Of a stretch of DNA of 64,000 bases, positions 18,382 to 28,387 are shown piece by piece. The notes under the pieces are model-generated. The model was not told the DNA's origin, did not search any database, and saw only the letters and a program-made list of their open reading frames with translations. Source of the stretch: Carbonactinospora thermoautotrophica. GTDB taxonomy: Bacteria; Actinomycetota; Actinomycetes; Streptomycetales; Carbonactinosporaceae. Where the stretch lies: positions 496,001 to 560,000 of the forward strand of contig NZ_JYIJ01000017.1 in NCBI RefSeq assembly GCF_001543895.1. The letters are read 5' to 3'. Numbering within the stretch: position 1 is the stretch's first letter; every line of letters starts with the position of its first letter. Both the position numbers and the translations under genes were made by a program.

Positions 18382-19512
18382 TCAGGGCCGCTCGTCGATA
18401 GGCACCCACTTCTGGCCGCGCGGACCGATGTACTCGCTGTCCGGACGGATCAGCCGGTTGTCCGCTTGCTGCTCCATCACGTGCGCGGTCCAGCCGGACA
18501 TCCGGGAGATCGCGAACACCGGGGTGAACAGGTCGGTGGGGATGCCCAGGTAGTGGTAGACGCTGGCCGCGTAGAAGTCCACGTTCGGGTACAGCCCTTT
18601 GACCTCCTTGACGACCTGCTCCATCTTGCGCGACATGTCGTAGTAGAGCCGGTTACCGGTGATCTCGGCCAGCTCCTCCGACAGCTTGCGCAGGTGGGTC
18701 GCCCGCGGGTCCTCGGTCTTGTACACGCGGTGGCCGAAACCCATGATCTTCTTGCCGGCGCCCAGGGTCTCGCGTACGAACGCCTCGACGCCGTCGACGC
18801 CGCCCTCGATCGACTGCAGCGTCTTCATCACCGCCTCGTTGGCGCCGCCGTGCAGCGGACCGCGCAGCGCGCCCATCGCGCCGGTGATCGCCGAGTGCAT
18901 ATCCGACAGGGTCGCGGCGATCACGCGCGCGGTGAACGTGGAGGCGTTCATCGTGTGGTCGGCGTGCAGCACCAGGCACTCGTCGAAGATCCGCGCCTCA
19001 CGCTCGCCCGGCCGCTTGCCGGTGATCTGCAGCAGGAAGTTGCCCGCGATCCCCAGCTCGGGGTCGGGCTCCGGAACGGTCGTACCGGTACGCGCCGCGT
19101 GGTATCGGGCGACCAGGACCGGCATCTGGGCGACCAGGCGCAGGGCCTTGCGCTCGTTGGCCTCGGGCGAGGAGTCACCCGCGTCCGGATCGTCCGCGGA
19201 CAGCACCGACACCAGCGACCGTAGCGCCTCCATGGGGGTGCCGGACTGGGCTACCAGGGGGAGCAGGGCCTCGACCGTTTTCCCCAGCACGCGGTTCGCC
19301 GCCAGCTCGGCGGTGAACCGGTCGAGCTCGGCACGGTTCGGAAGCTTGCCCCGCTGGAGCAGGTACACACACTCCTCGAAGGAGACGCGCCCAGCCAGGT
19401 CGTGGATGTCGTAGCCGCGGTAGAAAAGGCGGCCGGCCTTGCCGTCGATGTCGGAGAGCGCTGTCGACGCCGCGACGACATCGGCGAGGCCGCGAGCCGG
19501 CTTGTCAGCCAT
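18382..19512 (-). CDS. gltA: citrate synthase (short type, citrate/2-methylcitrate synthase-like)
   Basis: A 376-aa enzyme condensing acetyl-CoA and oxaloacetate. Catalytic blocks are visible: HADHTMNASTFTARV (His), RGPLHGGANEAVM, GFGHRVYKTEDPRA (His) and YPNVDFYAASVYH (Asp). The short length, without the N-terminal extension of hexameric Gram-negative enzymes, groups it with dimeric Gram-positive and methylcitrate-synthase-like forms, so propionyl-CoA use is possible. ATG at 19512 after a GGGAGG-like site. It adds a third TCA enzyme to this block but has its own terminator and a 168-bp upstream region. Confidence 0.93.
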   Translation of the reverse strand: MADKPARGLADVVAASTALSDIDGKAGRLFYRGYDIHDLAGRVSFEECVYLLQRGKLPNRAELDRFTAELAANRVLGKTVEALLPLVAQSGTPMEALRSLVSVLSADDPDAGDSSPEANERKALRLVAQMPVLVARYHAARTGTTVPEPDPELGIAGNFLLQITGKRPGEREARIFDECLVLHADHTMNASTFTARVIAATLSDMHSAITGAMGALRGPLHGGANEAVMKTLQSIEGGVDGVEAFVRETLGAGKKIMGFGHRVYKTEDPRATHLRKLSEELAEITGNRLYYDMSRKMEQVVKEVKGLYPNVDFYAASVYHYLGIPTDLFTPVFAISRMSGWTAHVMEQQADNRLIRPDSEYIGPRGQKWVPIDERP

Positions 19513-19680
19513 GCTGGTAGTCCTCCCGGGGATCAGGGCCCAACTCTATAGGCGTACCTCGCGGACCTACTTGCTCGGTAGAGGCCGACCAGAACGTGAT
19601 ACATCCACGGGAAAGCGTCCAGTGCCTGCCGGGGCCGGTATTCCGGTCAGGCCGCGGGTGGTGGCCGGGCGGCATCCCGC

Positions 19681-20526
19681 TCAGGACGCTTCGGCCGCCT
19701 CGACCACGTTGGTCAACAGCATCGCGCGCGTCATCGGGCCAACACCTCCGGGCATCGGGGCCACCCATCCGGCGACCTCACGGACCCGCGGGTCGACGTC
19801 CCCGACGAGACCCGCCTCAGTACGGGTGATACCCACATCGAGCACGACGGCTCCCGGCTTGACCATGTCGGCGGTGACGAGCCCCGGCACCCCGGCCGCG
19901 GCCACCACGATGTCCGCCTGCCGCACGTGGCGGGCCAGGTCCTTGGTCCCGGTGTGGCACAGCGTCACGGTGGCGTTCTCGCTACGGCGCGTCAGCAGCA
20001 GACCGAGCGGACGGCCCACGGTCACGCCACGGCCGATGACCACGACCTCCGCGCCGGCGATCTTCACGTCGTACCGGCGCAACAGCTCCACGATGCCCCG
20101 CGGAGTGCACGGCAGCGGCGCGGGCTGGCCCAGCACCAGCCGGCCCAGGTTGGTCGGATGCAGCCCGTCGGCGTCCTTGGCCGGGTCCATCAGCTCGAGC
20201 ACGCGATTGGCGTCCAGGCCCTTGGGCAGCGGTAGCTGCACGATGTACCCGGTGCAGGCCGGGTCTTCGTTCAGCTCCCGGACCACCGCCTCCACCTCGG
20301 CCTGGGTCGCGTCGGCGGGCAGCTCGCGCTGGATGCTCGCGATGCCGACCGCCGCGCAGTCGCGGTGCTTGCCGGCCACGTAGGAGCGGCTGCCCGGGTC
20401 GTCGCCGACGAGGACGGTGCCGAGCCCCGGCGCCACGCCGCGCTCGCGCAGCGCCGCCACCCGCCGCCGGAGTTCGTCCCGGATGGCCGCCGCCGTCGCC
20501 TTGCCGTCGAGAATTTGCGCAGTCAC
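19681..20526 (-). CDS. folD: bifunctional methylenetetrahydrofolate dehydrogenase/cyclohydrolase
   Basis: A 281-aa one-carbon enzyme that turns 5,10-methylene-THF into 10-formyl-THF, the donor used by purH and purN nearby. Signatures are [15 protein letters not shown] (catalytic Lys), [47 protein letters not shown] and [18 protein letters not shown] use the GTG at 20526 (VTAQILDGK), preceded by GAGGATGGGG; an ATG at 20544 would add six residues. It is divergent from the Ser/Thr kinase gene. Confidence 0.95.
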   Translation of the reverse strand: MTAQILDGKATAAAIRDELRRRVAALRERGVAPGLGTVLVGDDPGSRSYVAGKHRDCAAVGIASIQRELPADATQAEVEAVVRELNEDPACTGYIVQLPLPKGLDANRVLELMDPAKDADGLHPTNLGRLVLGQPAPLPCTPRGIVELLRRYDVKIAGAEVVVIGRGVTVGRPLGLLLTRRSENATVTLCHTGTKDLARHVRQADIVVAAAGVPGLVTADMVKPGAVVLDVGITRTEAGLVGDVDPRVREVAGWVAPMPGGVGPMTRAMLLTNVVEAAEAS

Positions 20527-20666
20527 AGAACCCCATCCTCGCATGCTCGCGGCACGATCTGGCGGCGGGTGACGCGGACCGTGGTGATCTCGGCGCGGAG
20601 CCGAACAAGAACGTGAAACACTGAGTGCCCGAAGCCATCCCGAGGAGCCTGTTCGAAGGAGAAGAC

Positions 20667-22211
20667 GTGGTCTTCGGGCGAATCCGGGGCCGCCGCGACG
20701 GCGGCGGCCCAGACGGGGTCGACGCGCCGCCCGGGTACTCCCAGCTGGAGGAGATCGACCACGGTGGGTTCAGCGTGGTCTACCGGGCGCACCAGGACCG
20801 CTTCGACCGGGTCGTCGCGCTGAAGATCCTCACGGTGCCGTCGCTCGACGAGAAGGCGATCCGCCGGTTCGAGATGGAGTGCCGGACCATGGGCCGGCTC
20901 TCCAACCACCCGAACATCGTGACCGTCTACGACGCCGGCGTGACCCCGATGCGCCGGCCGTACCTCGCGATGGAGTACTGCTCCGGCGGCTCGCTGCAGC
21001 GACGGGTGGACCACGCCGGCCCTCTCGACGTCGCGGAGACGCTGCGGGTCGGCATCAAGATCGCCGGCGCCCTCCACGCCGCGCACCAGGAAGGCATCCT
21101 GCACCGCGACATCAAGCCGCAGAACATCCTGTACACCTCGTTCGGCGAGCCGGCGCTGGCCGACTTCGGCATCGCGCAGATGGCCCAGCCGGACGCCACG
21201 GTGACCAGCGCCGGCTTCACGATCGCGCACTGCGCGCCCGAGATCCTGGAGGGCAAGCCGGCGTCGGTCGCGACGGACGTCTACGCCTTCGGCTCGACGT
21301 TGTACGCGCTGCTCGCGGGTGAACCGCCGTTCGCGACCGAGGCGCGGGCCGGGCTCGCCCCGCTGATCCAGCGGATCATGCGGAACGAGCTGCCGCCGCT
21401 GCCGCGCACCGACGTGCCGGACGCGCTGCTCGAGATCCTGTACCGCTCGATGTCGATCAACCCGGCCGAGCGGTTCCAGACGGCGGCCGAGATGGGTGAG
21501 GCGCTGGCCCGCGTCGAGCCGCCCAAGAGCGCGGCGGGGCCGGCCGTGTTCTACCGGCCGGACCAGGCCACGACGGTCCAACCGGACCAGTACCACAAGC
21601 CGGAGCCGGTGTACCGCCAGTACGTCCAGCCGCCGCGGCTCACCGACCAGTACGTGGCGCCGCAGGCCCAGCCGGCCGTGCCCTCGCCGACGCGACCGCC
21701 GGACCAGTACGTCCCGGTGCAGCAGCCGGCGCCGAACTCGCCCCCGGCCAGCACCACCGGCGACAGCTTCCTCACCCCGCCCTCGTGGGAGCGGCGCGAC
21801 CTGAAGGTGCCCCTGATCGTCGCGGGCGCGGCGGCCGGCCTGCTCGCCGTCGGCGGGCTGGTGTGGGCGCTGCTGCCGGACCAGGGCGGCGAGGAGCCGG
21901 AGTTCCAGGCCGTGCAGCTCCCGCCGGACGCGCGGGCCAAGTTCCGACCCACGCAGGTCACGGCGCGAAGCGCCGGCGGCAAGGTCACGCTGCGCTGGTC
22001 CCTACCGGACGCGGCACGGCAGGCCGGCACCGGGGTGCTGATCCAGCAGAGCCCCGGCCGGCAGATCACCCTGCCCGGGCTGCCGACCCAGCACACCGTG
22101 ACGCTGCCCTCGAAGGACCGTTTCTGCTTCACGGTCGCGGTGCTGCTCGACCCCGCCAAGAGCGGCGGGCACGACATCGCGTCCAGCAGCACGACCTGCG
22201 TGGCGGGCTAG
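20667..22211 (+). CDS. membrane-anchored Hanks-type serine/threonine protein kinase
   Basis: A 514-aa kinase. The catalytic domain occupies about 25-285: Gly-rich [12 protein letters not shown], Lys53 in [15 protein letters not shown] with Asp148, DFG at about 166 and a PEI-type motif ([12 protein letters not shown]). A proline/glutamine-rich linker with repeated DQYV elements follows. One membrane helix ([20 protein letters not shown]) comes near 395, and a small extracellular domain resembling an FN3 fold ends the protein. The GTG at 20667 has GAAGGAGA (20655-20662); an earlier GTG at 20625 lacks one. It likely senses an external signal; no PASTA repeats are present. Confidence 0.9.
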   Translation: MVFGRIRGRRDGGGPDGVDAPPGYSQLEEIDHGGFSVVYRAHQDRFDRVVALKILTVPSLDEKAIRRFEMECRTMGRLSNHPNIVTVYDAGVTPMRRPYLAMEYCSGGSLQRRVDHAGPLDVAETLRVGIKIAGALHAAHQEGILHRDIKPQNILYTSFGEPALADFGIAQMAQPDATVTSAGFTIAHCAPEILEGKPASVATDVYAFGSTLYALLAGEPPFATEARAGLAPLIQRIMRNELPPLPRTDVPDALLEILYRSMSINPAERFQTAAEMGEALARVEPPKSAAGPAVFYRPDQATTVQPDQYHKPEPVYRQYVQPPRLTDQYVAPQAQPAVPSPTRPPDQYVPVQQPAPNSPPASTTGDSFLTPPSWERRDLKVPLIVAGAAAGLLAVGGLVWALLPDQGGEEPEFQAVQLPPDARAKFRPTQVTARSAGGKVTLRWSLPDAARQAGTGVLIQQSPGRQITLPGLPTQHTVTLPSKDRFCFTVAVLLDPAKSGGHDIASSSTTCVAG

Positions 22212-22214
22212 CAG

Positions 22215-22254
22215 CCGCGTCGAGTGTGCGTGACGACACGCACACTCGACGCGG
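22215..22254. repeat. dispersed palindromic element, copy 2 (short form)
   Basis: A perfect 18-bp stem, CCGCGTCGAGTGTGCGTG (22215-22232), loop ACGA, complement at 22237-22254. It begins 4 bp after the kinase stop codon, between convergent genes, and shares the core of copies 1 and 3 but lacks their inner TCGTCAC section. In this position it could also act as a bidirectional terminator. Confidence 0.85.
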
Positions 22255-22290
22255 GGTGGCCGCCGGGGATGGCGCCGACCCCGGCCGGGG

Positions 22291-23862
22291 TCAGTGTGCG
22301 AAGTGTCGCGTCCCGGTCAGGTACATGGTCACGCCGGCCGCCTTCGCGGCGGCGACGACCTCCTCGTCGCGGACCGAGCCACCCGGCTGCACCACGGCCT
22401 TCACGCCCGCGTCGATCAGCACCTGCAGGCCGTCCGGGAACGGGAAGAACGCGTCGGAGGCGGCCACCGAGCCGGCTGCCCGCTCCCCCGCCCGGGACAC
22501 CGCGAGCCGCGCGGAGTCGACGCGGTTCACCTGGCCCATGCCGACCCCCACCGTGGCGCGGTCGGCGGCGAGCAGGATCGCGTTCGACTTCACGGCGCGG
22601 ACCGCCCGCCAGGCGAAGACCAGGTCGGCGAGCGTCGCGGGGTCGGCCGGCTCACCGGAGACCAGCTTCCAGGCGGCCGGGTCGTCGCCGGGGGCGTCGA
22701 TGCGGTCCGCGGTCTGCCACAGCACCCCGCCGCTGATCGGCCGGAACTCGGCCGTCGCCAGGTACGGCTCGGGGCACCTCAGCAGCCGGATGTTCTTCTT
22801 GCGGGTGAGGATCTCCAGCGCCTCGGGCTCGAAGTCGGGCGCGCACACCACCTCGGTGAAGACCTCGGCGACCTGCTCGGCCATCGCCCTGGTGACCGGC
22901 CGGTTGGTGGCGATCACGCCGCCGAAGGCGCTCACCGGGTCGCAGGCGTGCGCCTTCCGGTGCGCCTCGGCGATCGGGTCCGCGGGGTCCGTGCCGACCG
23001 CGATGCCGCACGGGTTGGCGTGCTTGATGATCGCCACGCAGGGTTCGGAGAAGTCGTACGCCGCCCGGCGCGCCGCGTCGGTGTCGACGTAGTTGTTGTA
23101 CGACATCTCCTTGCCGTGCAACTGCTCGGCGTCGGCCAGCCCGCCGCGATGGTCGGTGTACAGCGCGGCCGCCTGGTGCGGGTTCTCGCCGTAGCGGAGC
23201 ACCGCCTTGCGGTCCCACGCGGCGGCCAGGAACGTGGGGAACCGGTGCTCGTCCGCGGGCGCGTACACCTCGTGGAACCAGGACGCGACCGCCACGTCGT
23301 ACGCGGCGGTGTGGGCGAACGCGGCGGCGGCCAACTGCTTGCGCTGCTCATACGTGAACCCGCCGGCGCGGACCGCGTCCAGCACGTCCGGGTACCGGGC
23401 CGGGTCGACCACGACCGCGACGGACGGGTGGTTCTTGGCGGCGGCGCGGACCATGGCCGGGCCGCCGATGTCGATCTGCTCCACGCACTCGTCCGGGGTG
23501 ACGCCCGGCCGGGCGACCGTCTCCCGGAACGGGTACAGGTTCACGACCACCAGGTCGAACGGCGCGATCCCGAGCTCCTCCAGCTGGCGGACGTGGTCGC
23601 CTTGGCGCAGGTCGGCGAGGATGCCCGCGTGCACCTTCGGGTGCAGCGTCTTGACCCGGCCGTCCAGGCACTCCGGGAAGCCGGTCAGCTCCTCGACCGG
23701 GGTCACCCGGACGCCGGTCGCAGCGATGCGGGCCGCGGTCGAGCCGGTCGACACGATCTCCACCCCGGACTCGGCCAGCCCCCGGGCCAGGTCCTCCAGC
23801 CCGGTCTTGTCGTAGACGCTGACCAGCGCCCGGCGGATCGGTCGCCTATTGATCGAATCCAC
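22291..23862 (-). CDS. purH: bifunctional AICAR formyltransferase/IMP cyclohydrolase
   Basis: A 523-aa enzyme for the last two steps of IMP synthesis. The N-terminal IMP cyclohydrolase domain (about 1-200) shows [30 protein letters not shown] and VNLYPF. The C-terminal transformylase carries [28 protein letters not shown], the catalytic KHANPCG motif and [12 protein letters not shown]. Start is GTG at 23862. It overlaps purN by 17 bp, so the two 10-formyl-THF-using enzymes are translationally linked. Confidence 0.97.
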   Translation of the reverse strand: MDSINRRPIRRALVSVYDKTGLEDLARGLAESGVEIVSTGSTAARIAATGVRVTPVEELTGFPECLDGRVKTLHPKVHAGILADLRQGDHVRQLEELGIAPFDLVVVNLYPFRETVARPGVTPDECVEQIDIGGPAMVRAAAKNHPSVAVVVDPARYPDVLDAVRAGGFTYEQRKQLAAAAFAHTAAYDVAVASWFHEVYAPADEHRFPTFLAAAWDRKAVLRYGENPHQAAALYTDHRGGLADAEQLHGKEMSYNNYVDTDAARRAAYDFSEPCVAIIKHANPCGIAVGTDPADPIAEAHRKAHACDPVSAFGGVIATNRPVTRAMAEQVAEVFTEVVCAPDFEPEALEILTRKKNIRLLRCPEPYLATAEFRPISGGVLWQTADRIDAPGDDPAAWKLVSGEPADPATLADLVFAWRAVRAVKSNAILLAADRATVGVGMGQVNRVDSARLAVSRAGERAAGSVAASDAFFPFPDGLQVLIDAGVKAVVQPGGSVRDEEVVAAAKAAGVTMYLTGTRHFAH

Positions 23863-24505
23863 CGATCTGTACCCTTCTTCCCTCGATGCGGTAACCCTCG
23901 CGGACCAGCCGGCCCACCGTCTCCACCAGCAGCGTGCGCTCGACCGACTTGATGCGCTCGTGCAGGCTCACCTCGTCGTCGTCGGCCAGCACGGGCACCG
24001 GGGCTTGGGCGATGATCGGCCCGGAGTCCACCCCCGAGTCGACGAAGTGAATGGTGCATCCGGTGATCTTCACCCCGTACGTGAGCGCGTCACGCGGACC
24101 GTGGACGCCGGGGAACGACGGCAGCAGCGCCGGATGCGTGTTGATGACCCGGCCGCCGAAGCGGGCCAGGAAACGCGGGCCGAGCAACTTCATGAAGCCG
24201 GCCGAGACGATCAGGTCGGGCTCGTAGGCGGCCACCGCGTCGGTCAGCGCCTGGTCCCACGCCGGGCGATCCGGGTAGTCCTGGGTGCGTACCACGAACG
24301 TGGGCACGCCCGCCTTGCACGCCCGCTCCAGGCCCTCGATCCCGTCCCGGTCCGCGCCCACGGCCACGACCCGCGCGCCATACGCGGGGTCTGCGCACGC
24401 GTCGAGCAGGGCCTGGGCGTTGGTGCCCGTGCCGGACAGCAGGATCACGAGCCGGGCCGGGCGGCCTGGACCCTGGTACAACGGTGGAACCTGATATTCC
24501 GCCAC
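23846..24505 (-). CDS. purN: phosphoribosylglycinamide formyltransferase
   Basis: A 219-aa enzyme that formylates GAR using 10-formyl-THF. Signatures are [49 protein letters not shown] (catalytic Asn and His) and [20 protein letters not shown] with the Asp. I chose the GTG at 24505 ([11 protein letters not shown]) with AGGAAGAGG in front; an open frame upstream to 24730 is not conserved-looking. It leads a purN-purH operon; the 255 bp upstream hold its promoter region. Confidence 0.95.
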   Translation of the reverse strand: MAEYQVPPLYQGPGRPARLVILLSGTGTNAQALLDACADPAYGARVVAVGADRDGIEGLERACKAGVPTFVVRTQDYPDRPAWDQALTDAVAAYEPDLIVSAGFMKLLGPRFLARFGGRVINTHPALLPSFPGVHGPRDALTYGVKITGCTIHFVDSGVDSGPIIAQAPVPVLADDDEVSLHERIKSVERTLLVETVGRLVREGYRIEGRRVQIGGFDQ

Positions 24506-24760
24506 AGGCCTCTTCCTCGCTAATTCAAGCACGGCAACAGGACCGCGCCGATTCGTCGGCCCGGAGGGCCTGTCGATCCCGGCCCCCGTATCGACGCGGA
24601 CCGCGTCATCGACACACCCCATACCCCGACGTGCCTTCGCCAGCCGGTGACCGTCGCCGACAGGCCCTAAGCCAGTCTGAAGGACCCGCCGATTGGACGC
24701 GACCCCGGCGGTCAGCAACGATAACGGCATCGGAAAGTCGGATCAGCACCAGGAGGCGCC

Positions 24761-25261
24761 TTGTCCGAGCCGGGCGAGCGGGACCCCTACGCCCCGCCAC
24801 CGGACGATGCTCCGGAGACACCGGATCCGCCGCGCCCGCGGGGTGATTCCGGCCTCCCCGGGTCGGGTGGGACGTACGGCGGCTCCGGCGACCCGCGCCA
24901 CCCGGGCGCCGCCCAGCCGGACCATCAAGGGACCCGTGCCCTGCTCGCCGGTATGGCCTCGTTGCTGTTCCTCCTGTGGTTCCCCCCGCTGGGCCTGCTG
25001 TTCGGCGTGTTCGCGCTGGTGGCGGGCGTCCGGGCGGTGCGGGCCCGCCGGGCCCGCGGGCTGTCCTCGCCCAGCGGCGTCGGCGCGATCGTCTTCGGCT
25101 CGACCACGATGCTGCTGGCCCTGCTGGGCGTCGTGGTGGTGAGCGTCCTGTACCGGGAGTTCAGCGCGTACGCCGAGTGCATGGCCGGCGCGAACACCGA
25201 GAAGGCCAAACAGATCTGCCAGGACCGGTTGATCGACGCGCTGGAGCGGCGGTTCGGATGA
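24761..25261 (+). CDS. hypothetical membrane protein with proline-rich N-terminus (DUF4190-like)
   Basis: A 166-aa protein started by TTG at 24761, four bases after AGGAGG. The first 55 residues are Pro/Gly/Asp-rich and cytoplasmic. Two hydrophobic helices follow (GMASLLFLLWFPPLGLLFGV, then the TTMLLALLGVVVVSVLY block), separated by a basic loop, and then a C-terminal segment with two Cys (YAECMAG, KQICQDRLIDALE). It resembles DUF4190-type proteins of unknown role, and the next gene has the same plan. The pair are likely paralogs. Confidence 0.7.
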   Translation: MSEPGERDPYAPPPDDAPETPDPPRPRGDSGLPGSGGTYGGSGDPRHPGAAQPDHQGTRALLAGMASLLFLLWFPPLGLLFGVFALVAGVRAVRARRARGLSSPSGVGAIVFGSTTMLLALLGVVVVSVLYREFSAYAECMAGANTEKAKQICQDRLIDALERRFG

Positions 25262-25361
25262 CCGGTCGATATTCGGATCATCCCGGGGTGGCGTGGTAAC
25301 TACCTTTCTGGGAGATTCCTTTCCCAGGAGATCTCATCCGCCGTAACGCCGCGGAGGTGAC

Positions 25362-25817
25362 GTGACCGCTACCGAGCGTGATCAGCGGCAGCCAGGCGGT
25401 TCGGGCAGGCGCCTGGACGTGCCCGTAGCCCCGGCGCGGCTCGCGGCGTACGCAGAGCTGGCCACCCGACCGGAACTGCCGCAACGCAACGCCCCGGGGA
25501 TCGCCGCCGTGCTGCTGGCGGTCCTCGGCCTGTTCCTCTGCTGGGCGCTCGGCATCGGGGCCGTGCCCGCGATCGCCGGCCTGGCCTGCGGCGGCGTCGC
25601 GCTGCGCCGCGCACGTGCCGGTCAGGCCAGCCGGCCGCTCGCGGTGACCGGCCTGGTCCTGGCCGGCCTGGCCCTGGCCGTCTCGGTGTTCTTCCTCGTC
25701 GTCGAGGGCCGGCAGATCCGCTCGGCCGAGGACTGCTTCGACCGGTCGAGGCACCCGACGTGGCTGGACCGCCAGCATTGCCTGGAACAACAGCTCCGCT
25801 CTGGCGAGGGCCGCTAG
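25362..25817 (+). CDS. hypothetical membrane protein (DUF4190-like paralog)
   Basis: A 151-aa protein, GTG at 25362 after GGAGGTGA. Two hydrophobic helices (IAAVLLAVLGLFLCWALGIG and LAVTGLVLAGLALAVSVFFL) flank a GGVALRRARAGQ loop, as in DUF4190 proteins. The C-terminal segment again has two Cys about 20 residues apart (EDCFDRSR, QHCLEQQL). The layout repeats that of the preceding gene, suggesting duplication; possibly a disulfide-bearing extracytoplasmic tail. Function unknown. Confidence 0.7.
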   Translation: MTATERDQRQPGGSGRRLDVPVAPARLAAYAELATRPELPQRNAPGIAAVLLAVLGLFLCWALGIGAVPAIAGLACGGVALRRARAGQASRPLAVTGLVLAGLALAVSVFFLVVEGRQIRSAEDCFDRSRHPTWLDRQHCLEQQLRSGEGR

Positions 25818-25849
25818 CCAAAAAAGCGTGCCGGCGGTGAGCCGGCCGC

Positions 25850-27142
25850 CTAGCGGGTCGCGCGGCCGAGGCGGGGCGCCCCACGCCGGACAGCGCGACG
25901 GCGGACGAACGTGGCGACGCTCGCGGTGACCACGGCGACCACGGCGACCTCGGCGCCGCCGGCCGTCGCGACCGGCCCGACGGGCGGGCCCAGCTCGGAC
26001 ATGCGCCCTCCGGCGATCGGGCCCCTGGACACCGTGGCGAGCAGGGCCAGTGCGAGCCCCGTGCCCAGCCCGGTGCCGAGCCCGGCGGCCAGGGCCCAGG
26101 CGTAGGACGACGGCTCCACCAGGTGTTCGGCCGCGCGTCCCTGCACCCGCGCGCTGTGTCCTCGCTCCGCCCACTCGCGGCCGGCGTCGCGCACGAGCAG
26201 CAACCCGCCGGCCATCCCGGCCAGCACCGGGATCGCGTACAGCGCGTACCACCAGGCGGGCGCCGGCCCGTGCGCGGGCAGCGCGGCGAACAGCGGCAGC
26301 GCCGGCACCGCACCGAGATGCGTGCCGCCCAGCGCGACCGCGGCGTCCGTGCCGACCGCGAAGCCCGGCCCCAGCAGGTACGCCACCCCCCACACGGTGG
26401 CCGTAGGCACGAACGCCAGGCACACCGCGAGCACGCCCACTCCGCCTACCGGCCCCGCGTCCAGCTCGGTCAGCATCCGCTCCGCCTCGCCGAAGTGCGC
26501 GATCAGGCCGGCCGCCACCATGCCCGCCCCGCCGGCGAGGAGCACGGCCACGGCGGCCGCGGTCGCCCGGCCGAGGACGCGCAGCTCGAACGGCACCCGG
26601 CGCAGCGCGGGACCCAGCAGCCGCGCGCCGCGCAGCACACCCGCGCCGCCGCAGGTGAGCACTAGGGTGGCCGCGCCGGCCAGCGCCCGGCCCGGATGCG
26701 GGCGCACGTCCTGGGCGGGCCCGAAGGCCGCGAGCAGGACGAGCGCCGCGTACCCGAGCACGAACGCGGCCAGGACCTGCACGACGTGCCAGGCGTCCCG
26801 GACGCGCGCGGTGGTGGCGGCCCAGCGGCCGGCGCGGAACAGCAGGTAGGCGGGCAGCAGGGTCAGCCCGAGCGGCGTCAGGGCGTACGTCCCGGTGGGC
26901 AGCTGGAGGCTGGCGTGCTGGGCGACCAGCCAGATCTGGACCACTGCCCGCAGCGCCCGCTCGGCACCGACGCCGCCGCGCGGGGCCGCCGCCCAGCAGA
27001 CGAGCACGAGGCCGGCGATCAGGACCAGCCCCATGCCCGCGGCCCACACCGCGGCGACCAGGCCGACGGTGAGCGCGGAGCGCGGGTGCTGGCGGCGCGG
27101 TCCCGGCGAAGACGCCTGGGCGGTGCTCTGGGTGGCCGTCAC
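25850..27142 (-). CDS. DUF6350 family multi-pass membrane protein
   Basis: A 430-aa protein with about ten hydrophobic helices, beginning RSALTVGLVAAVWAAGMGLVLI. It also has long alanine/valine-rich spans such as AGMAGGLLLVRDAG. This matches the family that in Streptomyces-like genomes lies near purN, sometimes labelled cell-division membrane protein; the actual role is unknown. The GTG at 27142 is chosen because the region upstream holds no membrane helix and is antisense to the 27275 gene leader. Confidence 0.75.
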   Translation of the reverse strand: MTATQSTAQASSPGPRRQHPRSALTVGLVAAVWAAGMGLVLIAGLVLVCWAAAPRGGVGAERALRAVVQIWLVAQHASLQLPTGTYALTPLGLTLLPAYLLFRAGRWAATTARVRDAWHVVQVLAAFVLGYAALVLLAAFGPAQDVRPHPGRALAGAATLVLTCGGAGVLRGARLLGPALRRVPFELRVLGRATAAAVAVLLAGGAGMVAAGLIAHFGEAERMLTELDAGPVGGVGVLAVCLAFVPTATVWGVAYLLGPGFAVGTDAAVALGGTHLGAVPALPLFAALPAHGPAPAWWYALYAIPVLAGMAGGLLLVRDAGREWAERGHSARVQGRAAEHLVEPSSYAWALAAGLGTGLGTGLALALLATVSRGPIAGGRMSELGPPVGPVATAGGAEVAVVAVVTASVATFVRRRAVRRGAPRLGRATR

Positions 27143-27274
27143 GGTCCCATGCTGGCAACGCGGGCACCCGATCCGTCGTAAATCAACCGCTGTCGGAGTG
27201 TCATGGACCAGGTTTGAGACTGGCCCCTCCGGCAAGATGAATGCCGGGAAAGTCCGGCTACGGGGCGGTGTGTC

Positions 27275-27811
27275 ATGAACACACGCACGGTTTCGCTGGT
27301 GCTCACGGCCGCTGCGTCCCTGGGAGCGTTGATCGGCTTGCTCCTCACGGTGCCGGACGGCCCACGGTACCTGACGGTCCGCACCCCGGCCGTCGTCGAG
27401 TACACGCCGACGGCCACGCCCCGGCCCGACCAGCCCAGCCCCGACTTCGGGTACCTGGAAGGCGAGGAGCGCCGGGAGGGGGTCACGTACCTGGTGTTCA
27501 ACCGCGCGACCCTGCTGACCGGCGCGCGTGCCACCGCGGAAGCCGACCGGTACGGGCAGCAGCGCCTCGGGTACTTCGTCGTGGACGAGAACCCGCGGGT
27601 GCGCCGGTTCGCGCTGGCGGAGGGAGCCAGGCTGTCCGGCTCGCAGCTCCTCACCGGGCAGCCGCAGCCGACCGAGGTGACGCTGGACCGGCTGCTCAAC
27701 TACCTGGACCGGCACGCCGACGAGCGGCCGCTGCCGGTGTGGCTGCGCTACGACGCGGCCGGGCGGATCGTGGCGGTCGAGGAGCAGTACCTGCCCGGCT
27801 ATTCGGCCTGA
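27275..27811 (+). CDS. hypothetical secreted or membrane-anchored protein
   Basis: A 178-aa protein whose N-terminus is a single hydrophobic segment (TVSLVLTAAASLGALIGLLL) after MNTR, so it is exported or anchored. The rest is soluble and mixed alpha/beta, with TYLVFNRATLLTGA, YFVVDENPRVRRF and PVWLRYDAAGRIVAVEEQYL. I do not recognise a family. It stands alone, upstream of the IS200/IS605 element and divergent from the DUF6350 gene. Confidence 0.7.
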   Translation: MNTRTVSLVLTAAASLGALIGLLLTVPDGPRYLTVRTPAVVEYTPTATPRPDQPSPDFGYLEGEERREGVTYLVFNRATLLTGARATAEADRYGQQRLGYFVVDENPRVRRFALAEGARLSGSQLLTGQPQPTEVTLDRLLNYLDRHADERPLPVWLRYDAAGRIVAVEEQYLPGYSA

Positions 27812-27908
27812 GCGCCCGGGTGTGCCGGGCACGGCCCGGTTCCGTCACGCACTACCCTGCCCGCATCGCCGCCCTGGTTGCCAGCGTGATCGAAATTCTT
27901 GGGCGCAG

Positions 27909-27931
27909 ACCCCTGGCTTCAGCCGTGGGGT
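27909..27931 (+). repeat. left-end imperfect hairpin of the IS200/IS605 element
   Basis: ACCCC-TGGC, loop TTCA, GCCG-T-GGGGT: nine base pairs (one G-T wobble) with one unpaired T on the 3' side. A bulged T in the end hairpins is the hallmark recognised by Y1 transposases of this family. Confidence 0.75.
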
Positions 27932-27988
27932 TAGCCCATCCCTCTCGATTCTCAGACATTAGATAGCTCAAAGCTGCATACTGTTCGG

Positions 27989-28387
27989 GTGGCTGTAACA
28001 CTGCGGTCGAACGGCAACGTCGTCTTCCAGTGCGCGTACCACGTCGTGTGGTGCCCAAAGTACCGGCGGCGCGTGCTGGGCGGCCGGATCGAAGAGCGGT
28101 TGAAGGACATCATCCGCGAAGTGGTGGACGAGAAAGGGGCATGGCTCGTGGAGATGGAGGTCATGCCCGACCACGTCCATCTGCTGGTCGAAGTCGATCC
28201 GCGGTACGGCATCCACCGCCTGGTGAAGGCCATCAAGGGCCGCTCGTCCCGCGTGCTGCGGGAGGAGTTCCCGCACCTGAAGTCGCGGTTGCCGACGTTG
28301 TGGACGAACTCCTACTTCGTAGCCACGGTCGGCGGCGCGCCACTGGCGGTGGTGAAGCGGTACGTCGAGCAGCAGAAGGGCCGCTGA
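27989..28387 (+). CDS. tnpA: IS200/IS605 Y1 transposase TnpA
   Basis: A 132-aa HUH-superfamily transposase that cuts and joins single-stranded transposon ends. The HUH motif is His62-Val-His64 (MPDHVHLLVEV) and the catalytic tyrosine is Tyr125 (VVKRYVEQQ). The conserved CAYHVVWCPKYRRR start and the SSRVLREEFPHLK segment are present, and the length is normal. GTG start at 27989. The stop codon directly abuts the ATG of tnpB. All catalytic residues are present, so the enzyme may be active. Confidence 0.93.
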   Translation: MAVTLRSNGNVVFQCAYHVVWCPKYRRRVLGGRIEERLKDIIREVVDEKGAWLVEMEVMPDHVHLLVEVDPRYGIHRLVKAIKGRSSRVLREEFPHLKSRLPTLWTNSYFVATVGGAPLAVVKRYVEQQKGR